This document shows, piece by piece, positions 10,939 to 20,691 of a stretch of DNA of 64,000 nt (position 1 is its first letter; each line of letters starts with the position of its first letter). A program made the position numbers and the translations under genes. The stretch comes from Nemertoderma westbladi (taxonomy: Eukaryota; Xenacoelomorpha; Nemertodermatida; Nemertodermatidae): positions 1 to 64,000 of the forward strand of contig JAUCBJ010005601.1 in assembly GCA_032718475.1 (NCBI GenBank), in the 5' to 3' direction. Below the pieces are notes generated by a model. It made no database searches. It saw only the letters and a list, made by a program, of their open reading frames with translations, and was not told the DNA's origin.

Positions 10939-12154
10939 TTGAAAAATAGCATCCGAGATAATCCTTTAATTTGTATTTTTCAATGCATTTCAATGCATTG
11001 TTCCAAGTTTTATGGGCCCGTGAGGCATACTGAAGCTACCCGTTTTGTCACATTGGCATATGCTATTGATCATGCTGCTACAGCCAGTCGACCAGCAACA
11101 TTTATTATATTGCCTCCAGATGCTGGGGATACAAATTTACCTAACAACGAGGAATGTTGTGTGAGGAAGATTTGGAGAACCTGCAGGCGAAATCGAACTT
11201 GAGGAAGAATTGGGTGGGCCTATATCTTCTGATGAATCATCTTATGACGCGAATGATGAAAGCCCATGGAAGAAATATTTGAAATTGTCCAGCCCACCAA
11301 TGGTCAATGCAATCCCAACTCGACATTATGATGAGAAATTTCCCGAGTTGTGTATACTGACACCATTTGATATTTTTTGTAAATTTGTAGATTTGAAATG
11401 ATAAACGAAATAGTGAAACAAACTAACCTGTATGCAGCGCGGGATAAAAACGACAGGAAATACGACAGTTTATTGGAATAATATACTTTAGTGGTTTCCA
11501 TTCCGTCCCATCTCAACGCCATTATTGGTCTACTGATAGAGCATTGGGTGTAGACATGATAAAAGAAACGATGAGTAGAAATCGTTTTGATGCACTTAAG
11601 ATGTACCTCCACCTTTCGGACAATATGAATCTAGAAGTAGGTAATACGGTTGCTAAGGTTGCTCCATTATATACTATGATGAACCGAAACCATATTCAGT
11701 TCGGTTTTTTCATGGAAAACTCTCTTGTTGACGAGTCAATGACTTCATATCATGGCCTCCACTCTGCTAAGATGTTTATGAAGGATAAGCCTATTCGTTA
11801 CAGTGGGTTGGTGCTGGATCTAACGGGTACCCGCATCATTGTGATATATATACCAACAAGAAGCCTGTTCGTGCCCCAGATAAAACGCAACCTGCCCCAG
11901 GAACCTCTTCAGTGCAACCAGCACCAATCCCTACACCAGCCGAGCCTGTGAAGTCCAATAAAAGGAAGCGAACTACTAGAGGAACAGTGAAACGGCCAGC
12001 TAAGCCTGATCCAAGAGAGAAAGATCCTCACAACAGTCTTGGAGGTCGTGTTGTTTTGGGATTTATTGATATTGTAGCTGAGCACTCTACTTTGGAATCT
12101 ATTTCGACAATTTTTTTTCAAGCTATGAGTTGCTACGAGACATTGCAGACTTCA

Positions 12155-12405
12155 TGACATTGCTTTCGCCGTGAGGACCAGCCAGTGCATAATCTTGTAC
12201 TTTGGCAGCCTCATGGAGTGAATAAGCATGGTGGACAGCCCATGACTTTCTTGAGACGCATCTTAAAGGACACTGGCCTTAAAGATGCGGATGATCTAGC
12301 AAATGTAATGGGTGATAGGGAGTTGTGGCGGTGCAATTTTGTTGACAAGCCGGCACAGCATTCTTAAAAATGCAGCGGCAATGCAGCATGCCGATCCTAG
12401 TAGTA
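12155..12405 (+). mobile_element. 5'-truncated LINE-A 3' end inside piggyBac
   Basis: Encodes the LINE-A C-terminus (HCFRREDQPVHNLVLWQP..., DDLANVMGDRELWR, VDKPAQHS) followed by the shared 3' tail ending ccgatcctagtagta. It interrupts the piggyBac frame between its LGGRVV and GIPATG blocks. 5' truncation with a constant 3' end is normal for target-primed reverse transcription. Confidence 0.9.
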
Positions 12406-12448
12406 TAGTGCTACCATAACTTTTTTTCAAGAGGAATCCCAGCCACAG

Positions 12449-12776
12449 GTATGTCAAATTTTATGTTCAAAAATAAATAAATAAATAAATATAACATAAA
12501 TAGCTAAATAAATATAAATACTAGATAAATCAATATACAATAGATAAATAAATATATATAATTGTACATGTTGATAATAAATGCACATGTCGAATGTGAT
12601 AAATAATAATAAAAAATACTAGTATTATATATAATAACATTACAAAATGGCTGAGTGGTCACTGGAGGGCTGAACCTACAACCAATAGATTGCAGGCATG
12701 GCGCTCAACCAACTGAGCTACCCCGCCGTATAGCCACCTATACTGGCTATATATTTTCTTTTAAGAACAATAACAG
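12449..12776 (+). other. Candidate intron in the piggyBac transposase
   Basis: The donor-like CAG|GTATGT after GIPAT and the acceptor-like ttttaagaacaataacag|aactgg would join GIPAT to the frame leading into KQPRGSYDHRCDG. The interval is AT-rich and carries a SINE-like head on the minus strand. This is inferred from site consensus and frame only; simple insertion is an alternative. Confidence 0.4.
12647..12727 (-). mobile_element. tRNA-derived SINE head
   Basis: Read on the minus strand it begins ggcggggtagctcagttgg, a good pol III A box, and contains ggttcagccct, a B-box-like match, ~45 bp on. The acceptor stem does not close and the anticodon arm is disordered, so this is not a working tRNA. 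The same head occurs in the SINE at 29012-29242. Confidence 0.7.
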
Positions 12777-13444
12777 AACTGGTGGAGCTCAAAAAATCAT
12801 TACAGAAAACTAAGATACTTAGTAAACAACCCAGAGGTTCTTATGATCACCGATGCGATGGAACTGTATACATTGTAAAGTGGAACGATATCGCAGTAGT
12901 CAATGTTGCCAGCAACAAGGATACTCACGAACCAGTGACAAACGTTAAACGGAGTAAGAAAGGAGTCGCTGCAGTGAATGTCACTCAGCATGGCTGTGTT
13001 GGCAATTGTAATGCTGGAATGGGCGGGGTTGACCTATTGGACAAACGTGTTGCTTCCTACCGACCTACTATCAGAGCTAAGAAGTTGTGGTTCCCACTTT
13101 TCATTTAGCTGTTGGGTGTATCTATGACAGCTGCTTGGAGGACTCATTGCGAAGTCAATCAACCAACCAATCAGCAGGATGATCATCTTACCTTTGTAAT
13201 CAACATTACCAAGTTTCTTTTATCAGCAGTTCCACCACTTCTCAGTATTGGTGGTGGGAATGTACCTGCTCCTATCATCGACATTCGCTACGATAATGTT
13301 GGACATATCAAGGAGCGCACAACCCAGGGTCGTTGTCAGGTCTGCCGAAAAAACACTAAAATGAAATGTGTGAAGTGCAATGTACGCCTTCACAGTGGAG
13401 AACGTGGTTCATTGTGCTTCATTGCCTATCATAACAATTATTAA

Positions 13445-13913
13445 TCCTGACATAAAAACTATTATAGACTAGTAATATTAGGCCTAGGACTACTAATTAT
13501 ATTAATAAATGATTCCTATATGTATGGGAAGCCCATTCGGTTTACTAATTGATATTTCAATAAAAAAATGTGGAAAAAATATTTACTCTAATGAGATTCC
13601 CAACGAACCTTATGATGAACATGGCTGTAACTTCTGAACAACCAATGGGATCCTAAATAACTTATGTAAGAACTTAAGTTTGTGTTATAATGTATAGAGT
13701 TTGTGGAGAATGCCTTTCCAAAAAATTTAGAAAAAATATATGTGCTCTAATGCCCAATGCACCTTAAATGGAACATAGCTGTAACTTCTGAACAAGCACT
13801 TTTATTACAAAAGTGTAAAAGCAAAGTTTTTTTTGGGCCATTTTGAGTTAGTTTCCAAAATATGAAACATTTTTGACATGGGGCATTAGGGGTGGGCGTT
13901 AAATGGTTAATTG
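13445..13913. other. piggyBac 3' flank with two diverged ~180-bp repeats
   Basis: Two related segments (about 13570-13640 and 13735-13800) share gaaaaaatat..., ctctaatg, ...catggctgtaacttctgaacaa. No gene is present. The region may include the 3' end of the piggyBac element, but I cannot locate its TIR. Confidence 0.5.
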
Positions 13914-16900
13914 TTAACCCTATTAGTATCGGGCTATAAAATGTTGTACAAATACCGGGGGGGGGGGGGTCATATTGACCCCCCCCTCTAATATCTACAA
14001 ATATTTACGAAAACGTCTGATTTTTTGTTTGTAAGTAGGTATCACATGTCTGGATCCGACCAAAAAAAAAAAATTTCGAAAAAATGTACTGGGGTGGTTA
14101 TATTGCAGCACCAAAATTACAAGTAGTGCACAATTTTCACAAAATTTGAAAGTTACATTTTCGGCTAATTATGTTTCAATACAGGTTTTTTGGGGTGCAA
14201 AATACATTGGAAAATATTTAAAAATGACATGATTACTATAAATGGCTGTTTAGTCCTCTCTGCGTAGGAAAAGAATGAAAAAAACAAGTAACCAGCACTT
14301 TTCAGTTAGAACACAAAATTTTTAATTCACTTATACGATGCTATAAATTCACATTTTCAGGTTTTCGAGGGCGCTGATTCTTAAGGAATACATTTCAAAT
14401 ATGCCAGATCATTGCTGCTTGTATTTTTCGGCGTAATTTGGCAAATTTTGGTGCTAGCACCAAATTTCGTAACCATCACCAAAAAGTACAAGTTTGCGAT
14501 GTCCAGTGCTGTTTTTATTGATTCAATCGGATTCAGGACCCTCATAAACCCGTATAACGCAAGAAACAAGGTGATACTATCTACTTATCAATTTGCATAT
14601 TTTCCAAAATTTGGTGCTGGCACAACAATTTTCACCCACCGGAGAAAAATACAAGTTTGAGAACTCTTCTACTACTAAATACTAGGCCCCAAAACATCAA
14701 ATCTCTTTGTCCATATGATTTTCAATACCGGTATTAAAATAAATAAATATATAAAAATTGTTTTATATAATTGCGATTTACGACTCAAAACTCACACCTT
14801 AGTATTTTGATAATATATTTGGCAATAATTGGTGAAATTTAAAATGGATTCAAGATTCGGAATCTGCAGATGAAGGTGGTTCTAATGATATATAGGTCAC
14901 ATTCCAAAGACGAATAATAAAGCTGACTGAGGTGGCTAAATTTTCCTAATTTGTATGTAACATCCAACACGAAACGTCCGATACCGTTCCTCACAACTTT
15001 CAATTGCAAATGTCGGATTCAAAAGATCTGCCAGTGCAATTGCGAAAACCTTTTCGAAAAATATAATAGTTGAGCTACAATTTGAGCCCAACAATAATAA
15101 CAAACCAGTCTTTGGCATTAATTACAATCAAAAAATAAAATGAGCCTGGGCGTGTAAGTTTATAAATTGCCAATTGAAGAGGCGTTTATTCGGGGAAGGC
15201 GTTTAAGTTCCAAATTGTGTGGTTCGATTGGGCCCGTTTATATTTATGTTCCAGAGTTCCAGTTCTAGATTTTCAGCAGTTTGAATCTAAATACCCTAAT
15301 AAAGCATGTTGTTAAATTCAAGAAAACAGTTAAACAAATGAAATAAATAAAAGAAATAAAAGAAAACAAACGGACAGACGGACGGACGGAGACAGACGGA
15401 CATTATATTTGGCCCTATATATTAATCATAATTGTGTGCTAGAGGCATCGCTCACTAATCGTGGCTCGCCCCACAATTTAATATTATTATACGTCGGTTC
15501 GTTTATTCGGGGAAGGCGATTAAGTTGCTAATCTAATGGTAAGGGGGGCGTTTATTCGAGTAAATACTGTATGTACTGTACAATAAAAAGTGTCCTATTT
15601 TTTTAACAACCGACACCTTTTTAAAAGTCAATTGTGTAGGAAGAATCACGTTTCTCAATGCAGAGTATTTGTGCTATTCTGAAAGATTTATAAATTGTTT
15701 CATTTATTCAACGCAATATGATGACAAAAATTCAAGTATTTTTTTCGTATTTTGCTCATATGACAGACAATTTTGTAAATTGATTACTTGAAACTGTTTT
15801 TTTGCGCAATATGGATTTTTTTGGTTTCTGCTTTCGATAGAATATTACGAGTTGCGCCAAGCGTATCAAACTCGTATTTTTCGATGCTGTGTGCAAATTT
15901 TGGTGCTAGCACGAAATTCTGAAAATCCATTCAATTGTTCAATGGATTGTTGGGTTCGTTGGACAACTTATTTCTCGCATTTTTGAGATTTATGGCGGTT
16001 CTGAATTCAATGGAATAAATAATTATCTAACTAGACATCTCAAACTTGTATTTTTCGGAAGTGGGTGCAAAATTTGGTGGCAACATCAAATTTTGAAACC
16101 CGTCAAATATATCAATTGACAACTTGTTTCTTGCGTTATACGGGTTTGTGAGGGTTGCGAATTAAATGAAATATGTAAAAATTACAAGAGTTCTCCAACT
16201 TGTATTTATCGGCGTTGGGTGAAATTTTTTGTGTCGCACCAAATTTTGAAAATAAGCAAATTGATCAATAGATAGTATCATCATATTTCTTGCGTTATAC
16301 GGGGTTTTGAGGGTCATGAATCCGTTGGAATCAATAATAACAGCACTGGACATCTCAAACTTCTATTTTTTGGTGATGTGTTCCCCCTGAGGTCTACCTG
16401 AGTGTTTAAAGCCCATTTATCCCGTCATAATAGACATGTACAGAACAACAAGATTCCTTCAAGAAATGAAAATAAGAACAATGACAAATATTGGTGCCAG
16501 TTCCAAGAAGGGCAACCTAACACTCTATTGTTTATTATCCTCCAAGGAGACACACTTGCACCATTCTTGTTCATTATTGTGGTTGACTATGTTCTACGCA
16601 TGTCCTTAGATCATCATAATGATGATGGGGTGATGATAACTCCACCTACTGGCTCCTGAAGTCGAGGAAATCCTGCCAAGTACCTAACTGATCTAGACTT
16701 TGCTGATGACTTAAGAGTATTCTCAGAATCACTAGAGGGAGTCCAACAGCTCCTCAGCTCATTAGAACATGATGCTTCTACTGTTGGTCTTTTTATTAAC
16801 TAAAAAAAGACCATAATTTTGACAGTTAACTTTGAAAGTCCTCAGCAAGTCTCTGATCGGATGAGCATAAGCTCAAAGTATGGTATGCTTGAGCATGTGG

Positions 16901-17591
16901 ACGACTTCTGTTCCCTGGGATCATGGATCCGGAAGTCAGGTGAGGACCTTCGAATACGTAAGGGAAAGGCTGGGCAGCCTTGAATAGACTTTCCAGGATT
17001 TGGAAGTCACATAGAATTAATCGGAAACTTAAGGTCCTGTTATTATTTAGAGCAGCAGTAGTTCCAGTACTCCTCTATGGGAGTCCATGCTGGGCTCCAA
17101 CTGCTGAGGACACCAAATCTCTGGATGGCGCATTCACTTCACAAGAATGCTACGCTGTTCACTGTTTCAAGTACAATGCACACATCTCCAACCAAACACT
17201 ATATAATATTGGAGGTGTCTCATTGGTTTCTCCGAGCTTGACAGTAGAACAAAGCTGCCTTCGCTTTGCAGGATATTGCTTTCGCCGGGAGGACCAGCCA
17301 GTGCATAATCTTGCACTTTGGCAGCCTCAATGGAGTGAATAAGCATGGTGGACAGCCCGTGACTTTCTTGAGATGCATTTTAAAGGACAGAGGCGTTGAA
17401 GATGTGGTTGATATAGCAAATGATAGGGAGATGTGGTGATGCAATTTTGTCAACAAGCTGGCAAAGCATTATTAAAAATGCAGCTGCAATGCAGCATGCT
17501 GATCCTAGTAGTAGTTTGGTGATAGGTTTGGTGCTAGCACCAAAATTTACCATATTATGTCGAAAAATACGAGTAGCAATGATCTGGCTGG
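13914..17591. mobile_element. TTAA-starting palindromic element, right end lost
   Basis: Starts TTAA-CCCTATTAGTATCGGG (TTAA at 13914-13917), with G13 and C8 runs shortly inside (13957-13969, 13979-13986). Segment ~14397-14660 matches the inverted complement of ~16190-16370 and, separately, of 17524-17591 (ggtgctagcaccaaa...gagtagcaatgatctggc). Further diverged copies fill 15890-16370. The centre (~14760-15880) carries ttattcggggaaggcg repeats. LINE-A is inserted at 16378-17514. The match ends abruptly at 17591, where reverse-transcriptase sequence starts, so the right terminus is missing. The end sequence resembles the TTAA elements at 22735 and 48750. Confidence 0.68.
16378..17514 (+). mobile_element. 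LINE-A copy, internally deleted, with target duplication
   Basis: Matches the LINE-A element at ~31920-33395, with a jump from the PKKGNLTLY segment to QGDTLAPFLFIIVVDYVLRMS and several stops and frameshifts (ttaactaaaaaaagacc near 16798). It ends in the shared gatcctagtagta tail. The 9-bp sequence tttggtgat flanks it at 16369-16377 and 17515-17523, as expected for a target-site duplication. Non-functional. Confidence 0.87.
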
Positions 17592-17599
17592 TGTTGCAC

Positions 17600-18640
17600 C
17601 CCCGGCCCCCTCTGGTATTGGTGCTGGACCCCAGGCCCCCTCAGATTTTGGTGTTGGTGTTGGACCATCCTCCACATCTAGTACATCAGTAAAGTGGGGT
17701 GGAAAGACAGTTTCAGCAGTGGAAATTTCTAATCAAATTACGGAAGTGTATGATATAATTGTACACAGGAGCCCCAATCTGTTCTTACTCCAGCGTTTGG
17801 ACACGAGGTAGTGGATGAGATCTACCGTGTCATTAGTTTATTTTATTCAGGATATTCCATTGAAGGAGCCACGCTTAACGCGTTGATGCTGTTGCCTGCC
17901 TTGCTGCTACAGCCCCCCTGATACATGCCCTCAACAATGCGTTCAAGAGCGAAGAGTGTAAGGCAGTCCTCCAGATAGATGCGAATAATGCATTTAATTC
18001 ACTAAACCATGCCACAGCAGTTCACAACATCCGCCATGTCTGTATGTCATTACACACGGTGGTGACATGGCCATGGTGGTGACCAACTGTTATTCCACGC
18101 CAACAAAGTTATTTATCCACAGAGAGTTTCTGCTTTCGGAGGAAGGATGCACCCAGGGTAACCCCATCACAATGCAGATGTATGCGGTTGGGATTCTTCC
18201 ACTGGTTGGGGAGGTGGATGATGCATCAGACGCGCTGCAAAAGTGGTATGCAGATGATGGAAACGGTGCAGGTATGCTGGCGGAGCTGTGGAAGATGTGG
18301 GAGGTGGTCGTATCTTGCGGCCCATTGTATGGGTTCTACCCCACTAAGTGCCACCTACCGGTTGCTGTTAAACTGGGGTTGCTGGATGAGGCGCAGCATT
18401 TATTCCCTGAGGACTGTTTTACAATCAGTACTCAGGGAAACAAACTCCTTGGCAGTGTAATCGGAAATGAGGAATTCTGATCCACATTCATCCGAACGTT
18501 GAGAAGTTTATCCAGCACGTGCAGTGCCTCGAGGAGATCACTCGTACTGATCTGCACTGCGCCTATGCCGGTCTTGCATTTGGCCCAGTGGGTGGTCTCT
18601 AGTACTGCAAGGCCCGACTCAGCTTGGGGGGTAAGTTAAC
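17600..18640 (+). pseudogene. Decayed reverse transcriptase of the IDANNAFNSLN / EGxTQGNP / YADD type
   Basis: Across three frames the palm motifs appear in order: a leader (GHEVVDEIYRVISLFYSGYS, then MLLPALLLQPP, ~17795-17915); motif A as VLQIDANNAFNSLNHATAVH (~17970-18030); motif B as SEEGCTQGNPITMQMYAVG (~18135-18190); motif C as KWYADDGNG (~18240-18265); then GPLYGFYPTKCHLPV and LLGSVIG. After the stop at 18480 the family's C-terminal pattern continues (HPNVEKFIQHVQCLEEITRT...AYAGLAFGPVG). I recognise this as a reverse-transcriptase family seen in marine invertebrate genomes, but I cannot place it in a named clade. Frameshifts near 17811, 17920 and 18060 and the stop at 18480 make it a pseudogene. 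It abuts the truncated TTAA palindrome at 17591. Confidence 0.75.
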
Positions 18641-19053
18641 AATCTGTCAATAATAAAAATGAAAGCGAGCCGACATTTAGTAAGAGCAACCAAAGGATGG
18701 CCAAGAAGACAGTCTGTCTGGATTAGGCTGAGTCGAGTTAAAACACCTCACCAAAATGACCAAATAGCCCATAGGAATACATTATATTTATTTGGCGATT
18801 TTGGTAATTTTGGCCACCAAAATGACCAAGTTAATGCTTATTGGGATTGGGACTGTAGTAGGTCGTATTTGTTAAGTAATGTATTTGATAATTATAGTAT
18901 GCATCACATGATTATACAATATCTTTATTATGTATTGCACACATAGTAGGCCACTTATAATCCTGACCATGAATGTTGAACATATAATTATCATATAATA
19001 CTTCCATATAATATATAGTTATATGTACCGGTATAGCAGTATTGCATATATTG
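18641..19053. other. Unassigned AT-rich spacer
   Basis: No coding or repeat structure is recognised. A pair of ccaaaatgacca motifs (~18750, ~18817) is the only local repetition. Confidence 0.4.
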
Positions 19054-20260
19054 TTACATGATGACTGTCAGGCTGTTCCTCCTGACCTGAAAGTTGAGTT
19101 TGGTAAAATCCACTGTCATGCGGATCTCCCCCGGGTGGTTCGGTTTAGGACAGACCACAATCAGGTGGCACCAAGCCGGCGGTCTGTCGCCAATGACGCC
19201 TTTTGACTCCATGTCGAGTAGTTCTCGATATGCCTTCTCCCGATAGGGAAAGGGAATTGGTCTCGCAGTGTACAGGCAGAATGGAGTCGCAATACCGACG
19301 AGTTCGATCGTCATCGGAGGCCCAACCATTGTTTGAAGGCAGCGACCATCCTTGGCGAATACATCCTCGAATTCGTCCATGAGCTTAACTTTAATAGTTT
19401 TGGTGTCATGGCATGCAGCATTTGTTTCCTATATATTCACCAGATGTGAAGAAATTAACGGTGATAAGTGGCTTGTAACGATCCTTGGTGTACCCGCCAA
19501 TATCTGCTACTTGGATAGCGCCAGTTTCTTTTTTGTAAATATCTCCTCCCGCGATTCATCATCTCTAACTCCACAGATAAGGATTGTTTTTATCCAGTCA
19601 TCCGGGGTCATCGAACTGAGCTCTGCGTCCTCGGCTAGTTCACAGAGGCGTACGTACATAGTAGTCATCAAACGTTTGTCCTTCAGTTTGTTTCATTTTG
19701 ACCAGTATGTGTCTGTCTACCACGATGTTGCTCTCTGCTGGAGATATGTTTGTATCTCATCATGGATTTGCCGCAAAGGTTGGTCTGTATCAGGAGGGTT
19801 GTTGAGACGGTGGTGGATACGGCTGAGAAACTCGGGCATGCAGTTGTAGTAGAAGATAGCTGTTTGGTCTCCTAGGGGTTTGGAATCAATGTGCATAATT
19901 TTACAATAGTTATTCCACTGCACCTCCCCGCACTAGTTCAAAGAGTTCTGCTCACTCTGCTGCTCGTTCTGCAGCACATATGCTCTCCCGATGTTCGTCC
20001 CCCCATTCCCCCAGGTTTGGGTTTATAGAAGGGGATGGTGTTTCACCAGATATCACGGCGGATAGTCTTTCGCGCAGAACTACCATTGACGTTTTACTGT
20101 TAAATTTGACGTCAGCGTTTGGGACGCTGGAGCGTACGAGGAGAACCACGCAATTGAGTTCGTTGATCTCCTCAAGGGTGAGGTCCAGCCACTCCTGTTT
20201 GTGTTTTGTGGGTGTATTTATCCCTCGAAGGTTCGTTAGCCGAATTGGCTAAATGAACAC
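19054..20260 (-). pseudogene. Ty3/Gypsy LTR-retrotransposon fragment (gag to start of RT)
   Basis: Read on the minus strand from ~20260: a gag-like region (~20150-19720, with QPLRQIHDEIQTYLQQRA), a decayed middle, and the RT entry region at 19380-19054 (FEDVFAKDG, GPPMTIELVG, ARPIPFPYREKAYRELLDME, GVIGDRP, VVCPKPN, IRMTVDFTKLNFQVRR). The last block is the conserved start of Gypsy reverse transcriptase. The element stops before the catalytic YxDD motif and no LTRs, RNase H, integrase or envelope gene are seen. The frame is broken more than once. Inactive remnant. Confidence 0.82.
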
Positions 20261-20674
20261 TATCAGGCCGTACCATATACCAACATACCCGGCCACCAGC
20301 TGACTATCCAAAATAGATTGCTAAGCAACCACATGTTACATACTAATATATCTAAGATATCACATTATGTCACCCCAATCTCATTCTCCTAGAATATTTG
20401 GTGCTGACATTGTGTCAGCGCAGCATTCCTGTTGGTCGAATTGATGAGCAACTACATAATAATATGCTGGAGCAGCGCAACTATTGGAAAAATGTACTGA
20501 CACGTTGTATTGCCACCATTGTTTTCCTCTGTGAAAGGGGTCTGGCCCTTAGGGGCAGTAATGAAATTGTTGGGTCTAGCAGCAATGGTAATTGTCTAGG
20601 TATCCTGGAGTTGATTGGACAGTTTGATCCGTTTTTGTATTATATATTCGTTGTCATGCCAATCGGGGTAAGGG

Positions 20675-20691
20675 TCACACATCATATTTAT
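20675..20691. repeat. Target-site duplication, left copy (LINE-C)
   Basis: tcacacatcatatttat, 17 bp, identical to 23630-23646. It marks the LINE-C insertion in hAT. Confidence 0.93.

Larger units (their letters stand above)
10939..13444 (+). pseudogene. piggyBac-type (DDE_Tnp_1_7) transposase pseudogene
   Basis: Broken into several frames, but blocks appear in family order: an acidic N-terminal region (DAGDTNLPNNEE ~11115; DESSYDANDESP ~11230); TPFDIFCKFVD (~11360); the core start MSRNRFDALKMYLHLSDN (~11570) through SLVDESMTSYHGLHSAKMF and KDKPIRY (~11735-11805); LGGRVVLGFIDI (~12040) with a frame slip before the IFFDNFF-like segment; RGSYDHRCDGTVYIVKWND (~12835-12890); GMGGVDLLDKRVASYRPTIRAKKLWFPLF (~13015-13105); and a C-terminal cysteine finger (CQVCRKNTKMKCVKC...CFIAYH, ~13340-13430). 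The DESM aspartate and the MGGVDLLD block are piggyBac hallmarks. At least three frame changes plus a LINE-A insertion at ~12155-12405 make it inactive. piggyBac moves by cut-and-paste at TTAA, relevant to the TTAA-bounded elements elsewhere in this window. Confidence 0.9.

Noticed and set aside
12647-12727. tRNA gene
   Set aside because: A and B boxes are present, but the acceptor and anticodon stems do not form; the same head recurs in a SINE with target duplications.
19352-19849. 165-aa plus-strand frame
   Set aside because: Antisense shadow of the minus-strand Gypsy fragment; no recognisable domain.
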